Below, piece after piece: positions 16,423-25,191 of a stretch of 64,000 bases of DNA. Under the pieces are notes generated by a model. That model was not told where the DNA came from. It made no database searches and saw nothing but the letters and a program-made list of their open reading frames with translations. A program made the position numbers and the translations under genes. Position 1 is the first letter of the stretch, and every line of letters starts with the position of its first letter. Source of the stretch: Roseococcus sp. SDR (lineage in GTDB: Bacteria; Pseudomonadota; Alphaproteobacteria; Acetobacterales; Acetobacteraceae); assembly GCF_019083995.1 (NCBI RefSeq), contig NZ_JAHRCU010000006.1:1-64000 (forward strand). Direction: 5' to 3'.

Positions 16423-18515
16423 CGGCGGCCGCCAGCCGCCACCGGCGCGGACGGGCCTATGCGCTGCTGCTGGCCGGCCTGCTCGTGCCGGCCGCTTTCG
16501 GCTTCCTGCTGGTGCGGGGCGAGACGGCACGGCTGCGCCAGGCGGCCGAGGCCGAGAGCCTGCGCCTCGTCTCGGCGGGCGCCCAGGCCGCGACGCATGG
16601 ACTGCGCCAGACGCTCGACGCCGTCACCCTCCTGCACAGCCTCACGGCCTCGCTCGCGCTCAGCCACACCGAGGCCGGCGCGCCGGAACGCCGCGTCATC
16701 GAGGGCATGCTGACCGAGGTCGCGCGGCGCGAGCGCTTCGGCATCCTGCAGGTGGCACTGATCGGCACGGATGGCCGCCTCGCCTGGTCCACCACGCCCG
16801 GCTTCACCCCCGTGGACCTCTCCGACCGCGAGCATTTCCGCGCGCAGCTGGAGGGGGCGCGCGGCGTCTTCGTCAGCGCGCCGCTGATCGGCCGCGCCTC
16901 GGGCCGCTGGAGCCTGAACATCAGCAGCGCCATCCGTGAGGCGGATGGCAGCTTCGCCGGCGTCTCCGTCGTCTCGGTGGACCCCATCCTGCTCTCCGCC
17001 AGCCTGGGCGAGCTGCAATTCGCGGCAGGCGTGACGGTCAACCTGCTGCGGGAGGACGGCGTGATCCTCGCCCGCAGCCGCGAGACGGACCAACGCCTCG
17101 GCGCGCTGCGCGGCGGACCGGACCTGCTGCGCATCAGGGGCCAGCCGGTCGGCCAGATGATCACCATCGGCCCGCTCTCGGGGCGGGAGATCTTCCTGGC
17201 CTGGCGGCAGCTGGCCGGATGGCCGCTGGCCGTGACCTTCGCCGTGGACGCCGAGGCCGCGATGCAGGATTCGGCCCGGCACGCGAAGGATCTCCATGTG
17301 CTGCTGCTGCTGGGGCTCTGCGCCCTGGCGGTCGGCGGCATGCTGCTGGTCGAGCTGCGCGCCCGCCTCGCCGCCCGTGCCGCCATGGAGGCGGCCGAAG
17401 CCTCGCGCGCCGAGACCAGCCGCCTGCTGAACGCGCTTCCGGGCGCCGCCTATCGCGGCCACCTCTCGACAGGGGGCGAGGTGACGCGGCTGCACCTCTC
17501 GCCCGCCATCGCCCGCATCACGGGCTGGCCGGTGGAACGCTTCGCCGCCGCCGGCTCCTACGGGGCCATCATCGAGGCCGAGTTCCGCCCCGAGCGGCGC
17601 GGCTTCTTCCTGCAGGTGCGCGAGGCCGGGCACGGCAGCATGGAATACCGCATCCACGGCGCCGAAGGCCCGATCTGGGTGCGCGACGATTGCCGTGTCG
17701 TCAGCACGCTGGAGGATGGCCGCGTCGAGGTGGTGGGCCTGATCACCGACATCACGGCCGAGCGCCAGCTCAAGGCGCAGGCGCTCTCTGCCGCGCGGCT
17801 GGCGACGCTGGGCGAGATGGCGGCAGGCGTGGCGCACGAGCTGAACCAGCCCTGCGCCGCCATCACCCTCGCCGCGGACCTTGCGGCGCTGGAGCTCGGC
17901 CGGGGCGACGCCGCGCACCTCGCCTCCGCCGGGCGGAGGCTGGACGAGATCGCCCGCCAGGCGCTGCGCATGCGCAGCGTGATCGACCATTTCCGCCTCT
18001 TCGCCCGCGTGGACCCGGGCGGCGAGACGGCGGTGGACTGGGCCGAGGCGGTGGCCGGCGCGCTCTCCATCGCGGGCGGCACCATGGCGGCCTCCGACGT
18101 GCGGATCGAGACGGACCTGCCCCCCGGCCTGCCCCCGGTGCGCGGCAGCCTCGTCGGGCTGGAGCAGGTGCTGGTGAACCTGCTGATCAATGCGCGCGAT
18201 GCCATGGAGGAGGTGCCCGGCGAGGAGCGCCTGGTCCGCATCTCGGCCGCGGTGAAGCCGGACGGCGCCGCGGTGGTGCTGCGCCTGCGCGACCACGGCA
18301 TGGGTCTGCCGCGCGCGGCGCTGGAACGCAGCTTCGAGCCCTTCTTCACCACCAAGCCGGTGGGCAAGGGCACCGGCCTCGGCCTGTCCATCGCGCATGG
18401 CACGATCACCGGCTTCGGCGGCACGATCACGCTCCGCAACCACCCGGAGGGCGGGGCGGTGGCCGAGATCCACCTGCCCCTGGCCCGCGCGCCCGCGGGC
18501 ATCCTTCCCGGGTAG
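16419..18515 (+). CDS. Membrane sensor histidine kinase (double-Cache, PAS, HisKA, HATPase)
   Basis: 698 residues starting at GTG that overlaps the upstream stop. A transmembrane helix at about 11-32 (AYALLLAGLLVPAAFGFLLV) and another at about 288-310 (VLLLLGLCALAVGGMLLVEL) bracket a periplasmic double-Cache sensor (LIGTDGRLAWSTTPGF, LSDREHFRAQLEG, NISSAIREADGSFAGV), a layout common for ligands such as carboxylates and amino acids. A PAS fold (about 335-455) precedes LATLGEMAAGVAHELNQP (His473) and a full ATPase: VNLLINARDAME, LRDHGMGLP, SFEPFFTTK, GKGTGLGLSIAHG. It is a paralogue-like partner of the kinase at 12934. fahA follows 51 bp downstream, so aromatic or carboxylate sensing is conceivable but unproven. 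Confidence 0.92.
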   Translation: MTAAASRHRRGRAYALLLAGLLVPAAFGFLLVRGETARLRQAAEAESLRLVSAGAQAATHGLRQTLDAVTLLHSLTASLALSHTEAGAPERRVIEGMLTEVARRERFGILQVALIGTDGRLAWSTTPGFTPVDLSDREHFRAQLEGARGVFVSAPLIGRASGRWSLNISSAIREADGSFAGVSVVSVDPILLSASLGELQFAAGVTVNLLREDGVILARSRETDQRLGALRGGPDLLRIRGQPVGQMITIGPLSGREIFLAWRQLAGWPLAVTFAVDAEAAMQDSARHAKDLHVLLLLGLCALAVGGMLLVELRARLAARAAMEAAEASRAETSRLLNALPGAAYRGHLSTGGEVTRLHLSPAIARITGWPVERFAAAGSYGAIIEAEFRPERRGFFLQVREAGHGSMEYRIHGAEGPIWVRDDCRVVSTLEDGRVEVVGLITDITAERQLKAQALSAARLATLGEMAAGVAHELNQPCAAITLAADLAALELGRGDAAHLASAGRRLDEIARQALRMRSVIDHFRLFARVDPGGETAVDWAEAVAGALSIAGGTMAASDVRIETDLPPGLPPVRGSLVGLEQVLVNLLINARDAMEEVPGEERLVRISAAVKPDGAAVVLRLRDHGMGLPRAALERSFEPFFTTKPVGKGTGLGLSIAHGTITGFGGTITLRNHPEGGAVAEIHLPLARAPAGILPG

Positions 18516-18566
18516 CCGCGCGCCGCGAAGCCCGCCAGACTCGCAGCCCCGCCGGAGGAGACGCCC

Positions 18567-19817
18567 ATGCCCGATGCCACCCATGACCCTGCCCGCCTGA
18601 GCTGGGTCGCCTCGGCCAACGGCCACCCGGACTTCCCGATCCAGAACCTGCCGCTCGGCCTCTTCACGCCGCCCGGCGGCGGCGCGCCCCGCGCCGGTGT
18701 CGCCATCGGCGACGCGATCCTGGAGCTGGAGGAGGCGCTGCCCGACGGCACGCTGAACGCCTTGCTGGCGCAGGGGGCCACCTTCCGCCGCGCGCTGCGC
18801 GCCCGCCTCTCGGAGGAGCTTTCAGCGGGCAGCGGGGCGCAATCCCGCCTCGCCGCGCGGCTGCATGATGCGGCCGCCTGCACGCTGCATGTGCCCGCCC
18901 GCATCGGCGACTACACGGATTTCTATGTGGGGATCCATCACGCGACGGCGGTGGGCAAGCTGTTCCGGCCGGACAACCCGCTGCTGCCGAACTACAAGCA
19001 CGTGCCCATCGCCTATCACGGCCGTGCCTCCTCCATCCTGCCCTCCGGCACGCCCTTCCGCCGCCCCACGGGCCAGTTGCCCCGGCCGGACGGCCCCGCC
19101 TTCGGCCCCTGCGAGAAGCTGGATTACGAGCTGGAGCTGGGCATCTGGATCGGGCCCGGCAATGCCCAGGGCGCGCCCATCCCGATCGCCGAGGCGGCCG
19201 ATCACATCGCCGGCTTCTGCCTGCTGAACGACTGGTCGGCGCGCGACATCCAGGCCTGGGAGTACCAGCCGCTCGGCCCCTTCCTGGGCAAGAGCTTCGC
19301 CACCAGCATCAGCCCCTGGATCATCACCCCCGAGGCGCTGGAGCCCTTCCGCATCCCCCAGCCGCCCCGCCCGAATGGCGACCCCGCCCCCCTGCCCTAT
19401 CTGCTGGACGCGGCGGACCAAGCCGCGGGCGGCCTCGGCCTCGCCCTCGAGGCCTGGCTGGTCACGCCCGGCCTCACGGCGCGGGGCCTGCCGCCGCACC
19501 GCATCGCCGACAGCCATGCGCGCCACATGTACTGGACCGTGGCACAGATGGTGGCGCATCACAGCTCGAATGGCTGCAACCTGAACCCGGGCGACCTCTT
19601 CGGCTCCGGCACCATCTCCGGCCCTGGGCGGGAGGGCTATGCGAGCCTGCTGGAAGCCACGCAGGGCGGGCGCGAACCGCTGACCCTCGCCTCCGGGGAG
19701 GAGCGCCGCTTCCTGGAGGATGGCGACGAGGTGATCCTGCGCGCCATCGCCCGGCGCGAGGGATTCGTGTCCATCGGCTTCGGCGAATGCCGGGGGCGGG
19801 TGCTGCCGGCGGGGTGA
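18567..19817 (+). CDS. fahA: Fumarylacetoacetase
   Basis: 416 residues, standard length. The N-terminal domain (SWVASANGHPDFPIQNLPLG) precedes the catalytic domain with DFYVGIHHATAVGKLFRPD, AYHGRASSILPSGTPFRRP (active-site region), KLDYELELGIWIG (metal-binding acids), LLNDWSARDIQAWEYQPLGP and GKSFATSISPWI. It hydrolyses 4-fumarylacetoacetate to fumarate and acetoacetate, the last step after HmgA. GGAGGAGACGCCC precedes the ATG. It sits directly after the sensor kinase operon on the same strand, so it may be read from the same transcript. Confidence 0.96.
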   Translation: MPDATHDPARLSWVASANGHPDFPIQNLPLGLFTPPGGGAPRAGVAIGDAILELEEALPDGTLNALLAQGATFRRALRARLSEELSAGSGAQSRLAARLHDAAACTLHVPARIGDYTDFYVGIHHATAVGKLFRPDNPLLPNYKHVPIAYHGRASSILPSGTPFRRPTGQLPRPDGPAFGPCEKLDYELELGIWIGPGNAQGAPIPIAEAADHIAGFCLLNDWSARDIQAWEYQPLGPFLGKSFATSISPWIITPEALEPFRIPQPPRPNGDPAPLPYLLDAADQAAGGLGLALEAWLVTPGLTARGLPPHRIADSHARHMYWTVAQMVAHHSSNGCNLNPGDLFGSGTISGPGREGYASLLEATQGGREPLTLASGEERRFLEDGDEVILRAIARREGFVSIGFGECRGRVLPAG

Positions 19818-19825
19818 CGCGCGGT

Positions 19826-19842
19826 CCGGCCCGGTGGGCCGG
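19826..19842. terminator. Hairpin between convergent fahA and downstream gene
   Basis: CCGGCCC-GGT-GGGCCGG is a perfect 7-bp stem with a 3-base loop, placed in the 30-bp gap between the stops of two convergent genes. No T-run is present, so the terminator call rests on structure and position. Confidence 0.5.
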
Positions 19843-19847
19843 GGCCG

Positions 19848-20222
19848 TCACACCCGTTGCAGCAGCCTGGCTTTCTCGGCCTCGGCGAGCCCGGTCTGCG
19901 CCCAGATCGCCTCGGACCAGGCGGGCGCCTCCTCCAGGATGGCGACGACCTCCGCCGTCTCCAGCGTCTCGGCATACTCATTGGCGGTCATCGCCACCGC
20001 ATCCCAGCGCGCGGCGATGGGCAGGATGACGCCCGCCGGAGGCGACCCCTCCAGCCCGCCGGTTTCAGCCAGCAGCGCCACGCGCCGCGCGGTCACGATG
20101 ATCCGCGCCGCGGCCTCGATGCGCATCTTCTCCCAGAAGGTGCCCCCCACCAGCGAGGCCAGGGTCTCCAGCGCCCGCTGGCGCATGGCTTCAGGTGAGA
20201 GCGAGAGGCCCGCATCGGGCAT
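19848..20222 (-). CDS. Conserved-looking hypothetical protein
   Basis: 124 residues, largely helical, with no signal peptide or membrane segment. Visible parts are MRQRALETLASLVGGTFWEKMRIEAAARIIVTARRVALL, then a Gly/Pro-rich turn and ETLETAEVVAILEEAPAWSEAI near the C-terminus. I do not recognise the family. It is convergent with fahA. The coding pattern (third-position GC, charged residues, no low complexity) looks genuine, but the AT-richer upstream region has no clear Shine-Dalgarno other than CGGAGGAAACC before the ATG, which is acceptable. Confidence 0.6.
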   Translation of the reverse strand: MPDAGLSLSPEAMRQRALETLASLVGGTFWEKMRIEAAARIIVTARRVALLAETGGLEGSPPAGVILPIAARWDAVAMTANEYAETLETAEVVAILEEAPAWSEAIWAQTGLAEAEKARLLQRV

Positions 20223-20407
20223 GGTTTCCTCCGGTGTCGTGGCGGACCCTCAAACCTTGAGCATGGGGCCCGGCCAGCATGCTCCGCCGCGCCTTGCTCC
20301 AGGGTCAACCTTTTCGATTCCGACCCGATATGCACCAAGATGAAGAAAATGCAAGAATTTAACGCCCGGCGTTTCCCCGCCCGCACGCTTTGCTCTAGAC
20401 GCAGCGC

Positions 20408-21373
20408 GTGTCGAGCTTCCTTGCCCTGATCCCGCCCCCCGTCATGTTCTTCGCCCTCGGCTTCGGAGCCGGCGCCGTGCGCGCCGAGCTTTCCGTGCCG
20501 GAGGCGCTGGCGCGCAGCCTCTCGCTCTATCTGATGGTCGCCATCGGGCTGAAGGGCGGCGCCGCACTCGCCATGCCCGGCGCCTCCGAGGGGCTCTGGG
20601 CCGCGCTCATCGCCGGCATCCTGCTCTCCTTCCTGCTGCCGCTGCCCGCCTTCCTGCTGCTGCGCCTGGGCACGAAGCTGGACCGCGAGACGGCCGCCGC
20701 GGTCTCCGGCCATTACGGCTCGGTCAGCGTGGTCACCTTCGCCGCCGCCTCGGGCACGCTGGTCACCCTGGGCGTCCCGCAGGAGGGCTTCATGCCCGCC
20801 GTGCTGGCCGTGATGGAAACGCCCGCCATCCTGACCGCCCTGTTGCTGGCGCGCCTGGGCGGCAGCGCCGACGCCCCCAAGCTCAACGCCCGGAAACTCG
20901 CGCGCGAGGTGCTGCTGAACGGCCCGGTCGTGCTGCTCATGGGCAGCTTCCTGATCGGCTACCTGGCCGGCGAGCCCGGCAAGCGGCAACTCGCCCCCTT
21001 CACCGAGGCGCTCTTCCCCGGCGCCCTCTGCCTCTTCCTGCTGGAGATGGGGCTGATGGCCGTCCGCCAGCTTCGCGCCAGCGGCAAGGGGTTGCCGCCC
21101 GTGCTGATCGGCTTCGGCCTGCTCATGCCGCTGATCGGCGGGGCGGCCGGCCTCGTCACCGGCCAGTTCATCGGGCTGTCCACCGGCGGCGTGGCGCTGC
21201 TGGCGGTGCTCGCCGGCTCGGCCAGCTACATCGCGGTGCCGGCCGCCATGCGCCTTGCCTTGCCGCGCGCCGATGCGGGCATCTACGTCACCCTTTCCGT
21301 CGCCATCTCCTTCCCCTTCAATATCCTGGTGGGCATCCCGCTGTGGATTCGCCTCGCCGGGGTGGGAACATGA
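20408..21373 (+). CDS. sbtA: SbtA-like sodium-dependent bicarbonate transporter
   Basis: 321 residues with about ten hydrophobic segments arranged as two inverted halves. The N-terminus PPPVMFFALGFGAGAVRAEL, then SVPEALARSLSLYLMVAIGLKGG, SGHYGSVSVVTFAAASGTL and the C-terminal GSASYIAVPAAMRLALPRAD with SLSVAISFPFNI-type ending match the SbtA/PF05982 family, which imports bicarbonate with sodium in cyanobacteria. GTG at 20408 was chosen because it retains the family N-terminus; ATG at 20444 would remove it. The stop overlaps the ATG of a PII-like gene (ATGA), the usual sbtA-sbtB arrangement, which supports the assignment. No carbon-fixation genes are in the window; supply of bicarbonate to carboxylases is one possible role. 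Confidence 0.85.
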   Translation: MSSFLALIPPPVMFFALGFGAGAVRAELSVPEALARSLSLYLMVAIGLKGGAALAMPGASEGLWAALIAGILLSFLLPLPAFLLLRLGTKLDRETAAAVSGHYGSVSVVTFAAASGTLVTLGVPQEGFMPAVLAVMETPAILTALLLARLGGSADAPKLNARKLAREVLLNGPVVLLMGSFLIGYLAGEPGKRQLAPFTEALFPGALCLFLLEMGLMAVRQLRASGKGLPPVLIGFGLLMPLIGGAAGLVTGQFIGLSTGGVALLAVLAGSASYIAVPAAMRLALPRADAGIYVTLSVAISFPFNILVGIPLWIRLAGVGT

Positions 21374-21675
21374 CGCATCAGCGCAAGCGCATCGAAATCG
21401 TGGTGGAGGCCGTCCGCGCCGCCGAGGTGACGGACCTGCTGGACCGCCTCGGCGCCACCGGCTGGACGCAGTTGCCCGTCCTCGCCGGGCGCGGCCGCCA
21501 GGGCGTGCGCCGCGGCGGCGACCTCTCGGGCGTGCTGGATAACGTCGTCATCATCTGCATCTGCGGCGCGGCCGTGGCCGAGCGCGTGATCGAGGCGCGG
21601 GAGGAACTGCTCGGCGCCCGCCCCGCCATCGTGAACATCACCGATTGCCAGGTGCTCCGCGCCGAGCATTTCTGA
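21370..21675 (+). CDS. sbtB: SbtB-like PII-family signalling protein
   Basis: 101 residues with the ferredoxin-like PII fold: KRIEIVVEAVRAAEVTDLLDRLGATGWTQLPVLAGRG, a shortened T-loop region (RQGVRRGGDLSGVLDNVVI), ICICGAAVAERVIEAREELL and a C-terminal strand PAIVNITDCQVLRAEHF. It lacks the uridylylated T-loop Tyr of GlnB/GlnK and pairs with sbtA by a 4-bp overlap, so SbtB is the best match. In cyanobacteria SbtB binds adenine nucleotides including cAMP and gates SbtA. The ATG at 21370 was preferred to an in-frame ATG at 21343 within sbtA. Confidence 0.82.
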   Translation: MTHQRKRIEIVVEAVRAAEVTDLLDRLGATGWTQLPVLAGRGRQGVRRGGDLSGVLDNVVIICICGAAVAERVIEAREELLGARPAIVNITDCQVLRAEHF

Positions 21676-21772
21676 GCGGGCGAGCCGGACGACCACCCGG
21701 CCGCGGCGTGGCCCTGAGGCATGTCCGCTCCGCTGTCCGGATTTTGCACATTCATGACATTCGCACGGCGCG

Positions 21773-21801
21773 TTTCATCACGCATCGCAACATGCTATAG
21801 A
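21773..21801 (+). promoter_or_regulatory. Candidate sigma70-type promoter for the methyltransferase gene
   Basis: TTTCAT (weak -35) and TATAGA (-10) are 17 bp apart in an unusually AT-rich patch 30 bp before the ATG at 21831. No Shine-Dalgarno follows. The -35 is poor, so confidence is low. Confidence 0.35.
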
Positions 21802-21830
21802 ATGAAGCCTGTCAACGGACTGGCTCACGC

Positions 21831-22529
21831 ATGCCCGATGCCACCGCGGATTCCAGCGAGCCGCCGCCCCCGGCGGGTTTTCTCAACTTCATCGACTTCG
21901 GGTGCGGCACGGGCGCGTCCATCGAGGCGGCGCGGCAATTGCTCGGCGGCCGTGGCCTCGGCATCGACATCTCGGCGGAGGCGGTCGCCCGGTGCCGCGC
22001 CGCCGGCCTCCCGGCGGAAACCGGAGACCTGCTGCGCTACGAGGGCCGCAACACCGCGCTGGCCGCCACCGCCTTCGACCTGCTGCCCGAAATCGGCGAC
22101 CGCGCGGATTTCGAGCAGGCCGTCGCGCGCATGATCCTGGCCGCACGCAACTTCGTCCTCATCCAGCACGCCTATTTCGACGCCGACAGCGCGCTGGCGC
22201 TGAACGGGCAGCACATCCCCGGGCATTTCGGCAAGCGCATCCGCTTCAAGCCGACCATGGCCGACCACATGGCGCTGCTGCTGCGCCTGGCGCCGGCGCA
22301 TGCGATCTGCGGCTTCGCCTTCTTCGGCCTGGGCGAGGCCCGCTCCGTCCCACTTGGCCTGGAGAACGGCGTGGCGGATCGCGGATCGCCCCCCGCCATG
22401 CCCGAGCTGCACCGCAGCCTGCGCGTGATCATCGGCCGCAAGGAGCAGGACCGCTTCCGCCAGGCCTTGCGCCGCTGCAAGGCGGGGCGCGAGCTGTTCC
22501 GCTGGGAAGGCCCGGACACCGAGCCGTGA
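21831..22529 (+). CDS. SAM-dependent methyltransferase-like protein
   Basis: 232 residues. NFIDFGCGTGASIEAARQLL is a clear SAM-binding motif I, and LGIDISAEAVARCRAAGLPA with its acidic residue is motif II; TAFDLLPEIG takes the place of the motif-IV region and lies at the end of a strand. The C-terminal half (FVLIQHAYFDADSALALNG, MADHMALLLRLAPAH, SLRVIIGRKEQDRFRQALRR) is unfamiliar. The substrate is unknown. The gene stands between sbtB and an acetamidase-family gene with its own probable promoter. Confidence 0.75.
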   Translation: MPDATADSSEPPPPAGFLNFIDFGCGTGASIEAARQLLGGRGLGIDISAEAVARCRAAGLPAETGDLLRYEGRNTALAATAFDLLPEIGDRADFEQAVARMILAARNFVLIQHAYFDADSALALNGQHIPGHFGKRIRFKPTMADHMALLLRLAPAHAICGFAFFGLGEARSVPLGLENGVADRGSPPAMPELHRSLRVIIGRKEQDRFRQALRRCKAGRELFRWEGPDTEP

Positions 22530-22590
22530 GCGACGTTCCCGCCGGGCCGCACATGGCCTAGCCTCGCCGGGCACAGCACCCGAGGAGCCC

Positions 22591-23505
22591 ATGGCCCGCC
22601 ACATCTTCCGCCCGACCCGCTACCACAACACCCTCGGCACCGCCGAACCCTGCCTGCGCGTGGCGGATGGCGACATCGTGGTGGCCGAGACGGTGGACGC
22701 CTCCGGCCTCGACGCGCACGAAAAGCCGGTGGCAAGCCGCCCCAACCCGATGACCGGCCCCTTCTTCGTGGAAGGTGCGGAGCCCGGCGACACGCTGGCC
22801 GTGGAGATCCTGCGCCTCACCCCCAACCGCCGCACCGGCTGGACCTATTCGCCGCTCGCGCTGACCGTGCTCGACCCCGCCGCCATCCTGGAGCGCCCGA
22901 AGCAGGAGCGCGCGATCTGGGAGATCAACGCCAATGAGGGCACGGTCCGCCTGCAGGACGCGCCCGCCGCGCTCGCCGGCTTCACGCCCCCGCTGGCGCC
23001 GATGATCGGCTGCTTCGGCGTGGCACCCGCGGGCGGGGAGGCGATCTCGACCGCGACCAGCGGCCCGCATGGCGGCAACATGGATTATCGCCGCTGCGCC
23101 CCGGGCACGACCATGTGGTTCCCCGTCGCGGTCCCCGGCGCGCTCTTCTACCTGGGCGATGGCCATGCCGCGCAGGGCGATGGCGAGATCACCGGCACGG
23201 GCATCGAGACCTCCTTCGAGATGGAGGTCCGCCTCTCCGTCCTGAAGCGCAGGATCACCTGGCCCCGCGCCGAAACGGCCGAGGAGATCATCACCATCGG
23301 CAATGCCCGCCCGCTGGACCAGGCGCTGCAGCACGCGACGACGGAGATGCAGCGCTGGCTGGGCGAGGATTACGGCCTCGATCCCCGCGCGGCGGCGCAT
23401 CTGATGGGCATGGTGGTGGAGTATGACGTCGGCAACGTCTTCAACCCGGCCTATACTGTGGCGTGCCGGGTGGCGAAGAAGTGGCTGACGCGGGCCGGCG
23501 TCTGA
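22591..23505 (+). CDS. Acetamidase/formamidase family protein
   Basis: 304 residues with the FmdA/AmdA fold. Diagnostic parts are VASRPNPMTGPFFVEGAEPGD (GPxxVxGAEPGD), MIGCFGVAPAGGEAISTATSG, GPHGGNMDYRRCAPGTTMWFPV (G-NMD), GALFYLGDGHAAQGDGEITGTGIE (GDxHxxQGDGE, metal-binding His/Asp/Glu) and the C-terminal YGLDPRAAAHLMGMV. These Zn-dependent enzymes hydrolyse formamide, acetamide or related small amides; the substrate here is not determined by sequence. CCGAGGAGCCC precedes the ATG. A strong hairpin follows the stop. Confidence 0.9.
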   Translation: MARHIFRPTRYHNTLGTAEPCLRVADGDIVVAETVDASGLDAHEKPVASRPNPMTGPFFVEGAEPGDTLAVEILRLTPNRRTGWTYSPLALTVLDPAAILERPKQERAIWEINANEGTVRLQDAPAALAGFTPPLAPMIGCFGVAPAGGEAISTATSGPHGGNMDYRRCAPGTTMWFPVAVPGALFYLGDGHAAQGDGEITGTGIETSFEMEVRLSVLKRRITWPRAETAEEIITIGNARPLDQALQHATTEMQRWLGEDYGLDPRAAAHLMGMVVEYDVGNVFNPAYTVACRVAKKWLTRAGV

Positions 23506-23506
23506 T

Positions 23507-23531
23507 CGCCTTTGGCGCTTTGCCAAAGGCG
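23507..23531. terminator. Hairpin terminator between acetamidase-family and thioesterase genes
   Basis: CGCCTTTGGC-GCTTT-GCCAAAGGCG is a perfect 10-bp stem beginning 2 bp after the stop of the acetamidase-family gene and ending 20 bp before the stop of the convergent thioesterase gene, suited to terminating both. Confidence 0.65.
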
Positions 23532-23551
23532 TGAATCAGCCGCCCAGCGAA

Positions 23552-24034
23552 CTACAGGATCATCAGCGTGGAGGTGCCATGGGCGTAGAGCTTGGCACCG
23601 CCATCCCCCGTCAGCCGTGCCTCCGCGATGGCGGTGCGGCCGCCGCGATGCACCACGCGCCCCTCGCAGGAGACGCGGCCGCTCGCCACTGTCAGCGGGC
23701 GGGCATAATTCACCTTGAGGTCGAGCGTGGTGTGGGCCTTTCCGGCCTCCATCACCGTGCGCACCGCGTTCCACAGCGCCGCATCCAGGATGGTCGCCGC
23801 ATAGCCGCCATGGGCGATGCCGATGCCGTTGTAGAACTGCTCGCCGATCTCGCCCTCCATGACGGCGAGGCCCTCCTCCGCGCGCACCAGGCGGATGCCC
23901 ATCAGGGCGAACATCGGGCTGCGCTGGATGCCATCCGCGATGGAACGTTGCATCGCCTCCAGCCCCGGCAGCCCGGCATAGGGCGAGGGGCCGTCCAGGC
24001 TCTCCCAGGTGACGGTGTGGGTCCGGGTCGTCAT
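23552..24034 (-). CDS. Hotdog-fold thioesterase (PaaI family)
   Basis: 160 residues. The hotdog core is evident: FALMGIRLVRAEEGLAVMEG, then IGIAHGGYAATILDAALWNAV (the HGG(Y/W)AxTxLDxA motif of PaaI-type acyl-CoA thioesterases), TTLDLKVNYARPLT, CEGRVVHRGGRTAIAEARL and KLYAHGTSTLMIL. It likely hydrolyses acyl- or aryl-CoA esters. Start MTTRTH at 24034 was chosen because the frame upstream runs into prmA. prmA ends 13 bp upstream on the same strand, so this gene is probably its operon partner. Confidence 0.88.
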   Translation of the reverse strand: MTTRTHTVTWESLDGPSPYAGLPGLEAMQRSIADGIQRSPMFALMGIRLVRAEEGLAVMEGEIGEQFYNGIGIAHGGYAATILDAALWNAVRTVMEAGKAHTTLDLKVNYARPLTVASGRVSCEGRVVHRGGRTAIAEARLTGDGGAKLYAHGTSTLMIL

Positions 24035-24047
24035 GCGCGTGGCCCCC

Positions 24048-24932
24048 TCACCCCGGCTTCCGCAGCACCAGCGTCGCCCAGGGGTCGAGGCTGATCCGCC
24101 GCTCCAGCACCAGCCCCGCATGGCGATGCGCCGACAGCACCATCCGCACCTGCTTGCCGAGCAAGCCGGCCAGGATGGCCCGCCCGCCGGGGCGCAGATG
24201 CGCGGCCAGGTCCTTCGCCATGGCGCAAAGCGGCCGCGCCAGGATATTCGCGAAGATCAGGTCATAGGGCGCGCCGCGCGTGATGGCCTGGTGGGCATAG
24301 CCCGTCGCCAGCACGGCCTTGAGTCGGGGCGCCAGCCCGTTCAGCACCGCATTCTCCCGCGTCACGCGCACCGACCACGGGTCGATGTCGCTCGCCAAGG
24401 CGCCGACATGCCAGAGCTTGGCCGCACCCATCGCCAGGATGCCGCTGCCCGTCCCCACATCCAGCACGCGCCTTGCCTTGCGCGGCAGGCCCTCCAGCGC
24501 CATCAGGCAGCCCTGGGTCGAGGCATGCTCGCCCGAGCCGAAGGCCAGCCCCGCATCCAGCGTCAGCGCGATGCGCCCATAGGTCGGGCGCGGTTCCACA
24601 TGCGTCGGCCGGATCAGGAAGCGGCGGCCGATCTCCTGCTCGGGGAAGGCCTCCACCGTGCGGGCGAGCCAGCCCTCGGATTCCGTCGCATGCCGGCTCA
24701 ACACCGCCTCATGCCCCGTCAGCCCCGCAGCCAACGCCAGCGCGGCCTGCAAGGCGTTCTGGTCGGCCAGCGCCTCGCGCACCGCCTCGATGCGCCAGTT
24801 CCCCGTCTCCTCATCCAGGAACAGCGCGACGGTGGCGCTGACGGAGACCAGCGCCGCCTCATAGGCCGGCATCGCGTCATCCGGCAGCTGGTCCAGCACC
24901 AGGGTCTCGAGCGGCGCGGGCTGTTTCTTCAT
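24048..24932 (-). CDS. prmA: Ribosomal protein L11 methyltransferase
   Basis: 294 residues. The C-terminal methyltransferase domain has GRIALTLDAGLAFGSGEHAST, RRVLDVGTGSGILAMGAAKL (motif I), ASDIDPWSVRVTRENAVLNGL (motif II) and YDLIFANILARPL (NxLAxPL, the PrmA catalytic motif), ending with RPGGRAILAGLLGKQ. The N-terminal substrate-recognition domain is shorter and more diverged, as usual in alphaproteobacteria. It trimethylates L11. The start at 24932 (MKKQP) has TGGA 6-9 bp upstream; an ATG at 24938 is an alternative. It is divergent from the amidohydrolase at 25192. Confidence 0.92.
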   Translation of the reverse strand: MKKQPAPLETLVLDQLPDDAMPAYEAALVSVSATVALFLDEETGNWRIEAVREALADQNALQAALALAAGLTGHEAVLSRHATESEGWLARTVEAFPEQEIGRRFLIRPTHVEPRPTYGRIALTLDAGLAFGSGEHASTQGCLMALEGLPRKARRVLDVGTGSGILAMGAAKLWHVGALASDIDPWSVRVTRENAVLNGLAPRLKAVLATGYAHQAITRGAPYDLIFANILARPLCAMAKDLAAHLRPGGRAILAGLLGKQVRMVLSAHRHAGLVLERRISLDPWATLVLRKPG

Positions 24933-25191
24933 GGGCATTCCAGGGACAGAAGGAGCGTCCTCGCTACACCGGTTTGCCGCGAGGCCCAACCGGGCGCTCG
25001 GCTTTGTGGAGTTTTGCCGGTGCATGAAGCGGCGGACATATGCCGCCGCGCGGTATCCTGCCCATGACACGCGGTGCCGGCGCCTTCCTGACGCGCCCGT
25101 CATGCGACGCATCGCAGGCGACGGTTGCGCGGCGCGCGCCGCAAGACCTAGCCTCAAGCCCCAACGCCAGAACGGTCGAAGGAGCACCGCC

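Noticed and set aside
15870-18626. Very long antisense open frame over the sensor kinase (over 900 codons)
   Set aside because: It has biased Arg/Gln/Ala composition and no motif, and lies opposite a full kinase with all boxes; it is a GC-driven artefact.
21370-21675. GlnB/GlnK nitrogen PII protein
   Set aside because: The T-loop with the modified Tyr is missing and the gene overlaps sbtA, not amtB; SbtB fits better.
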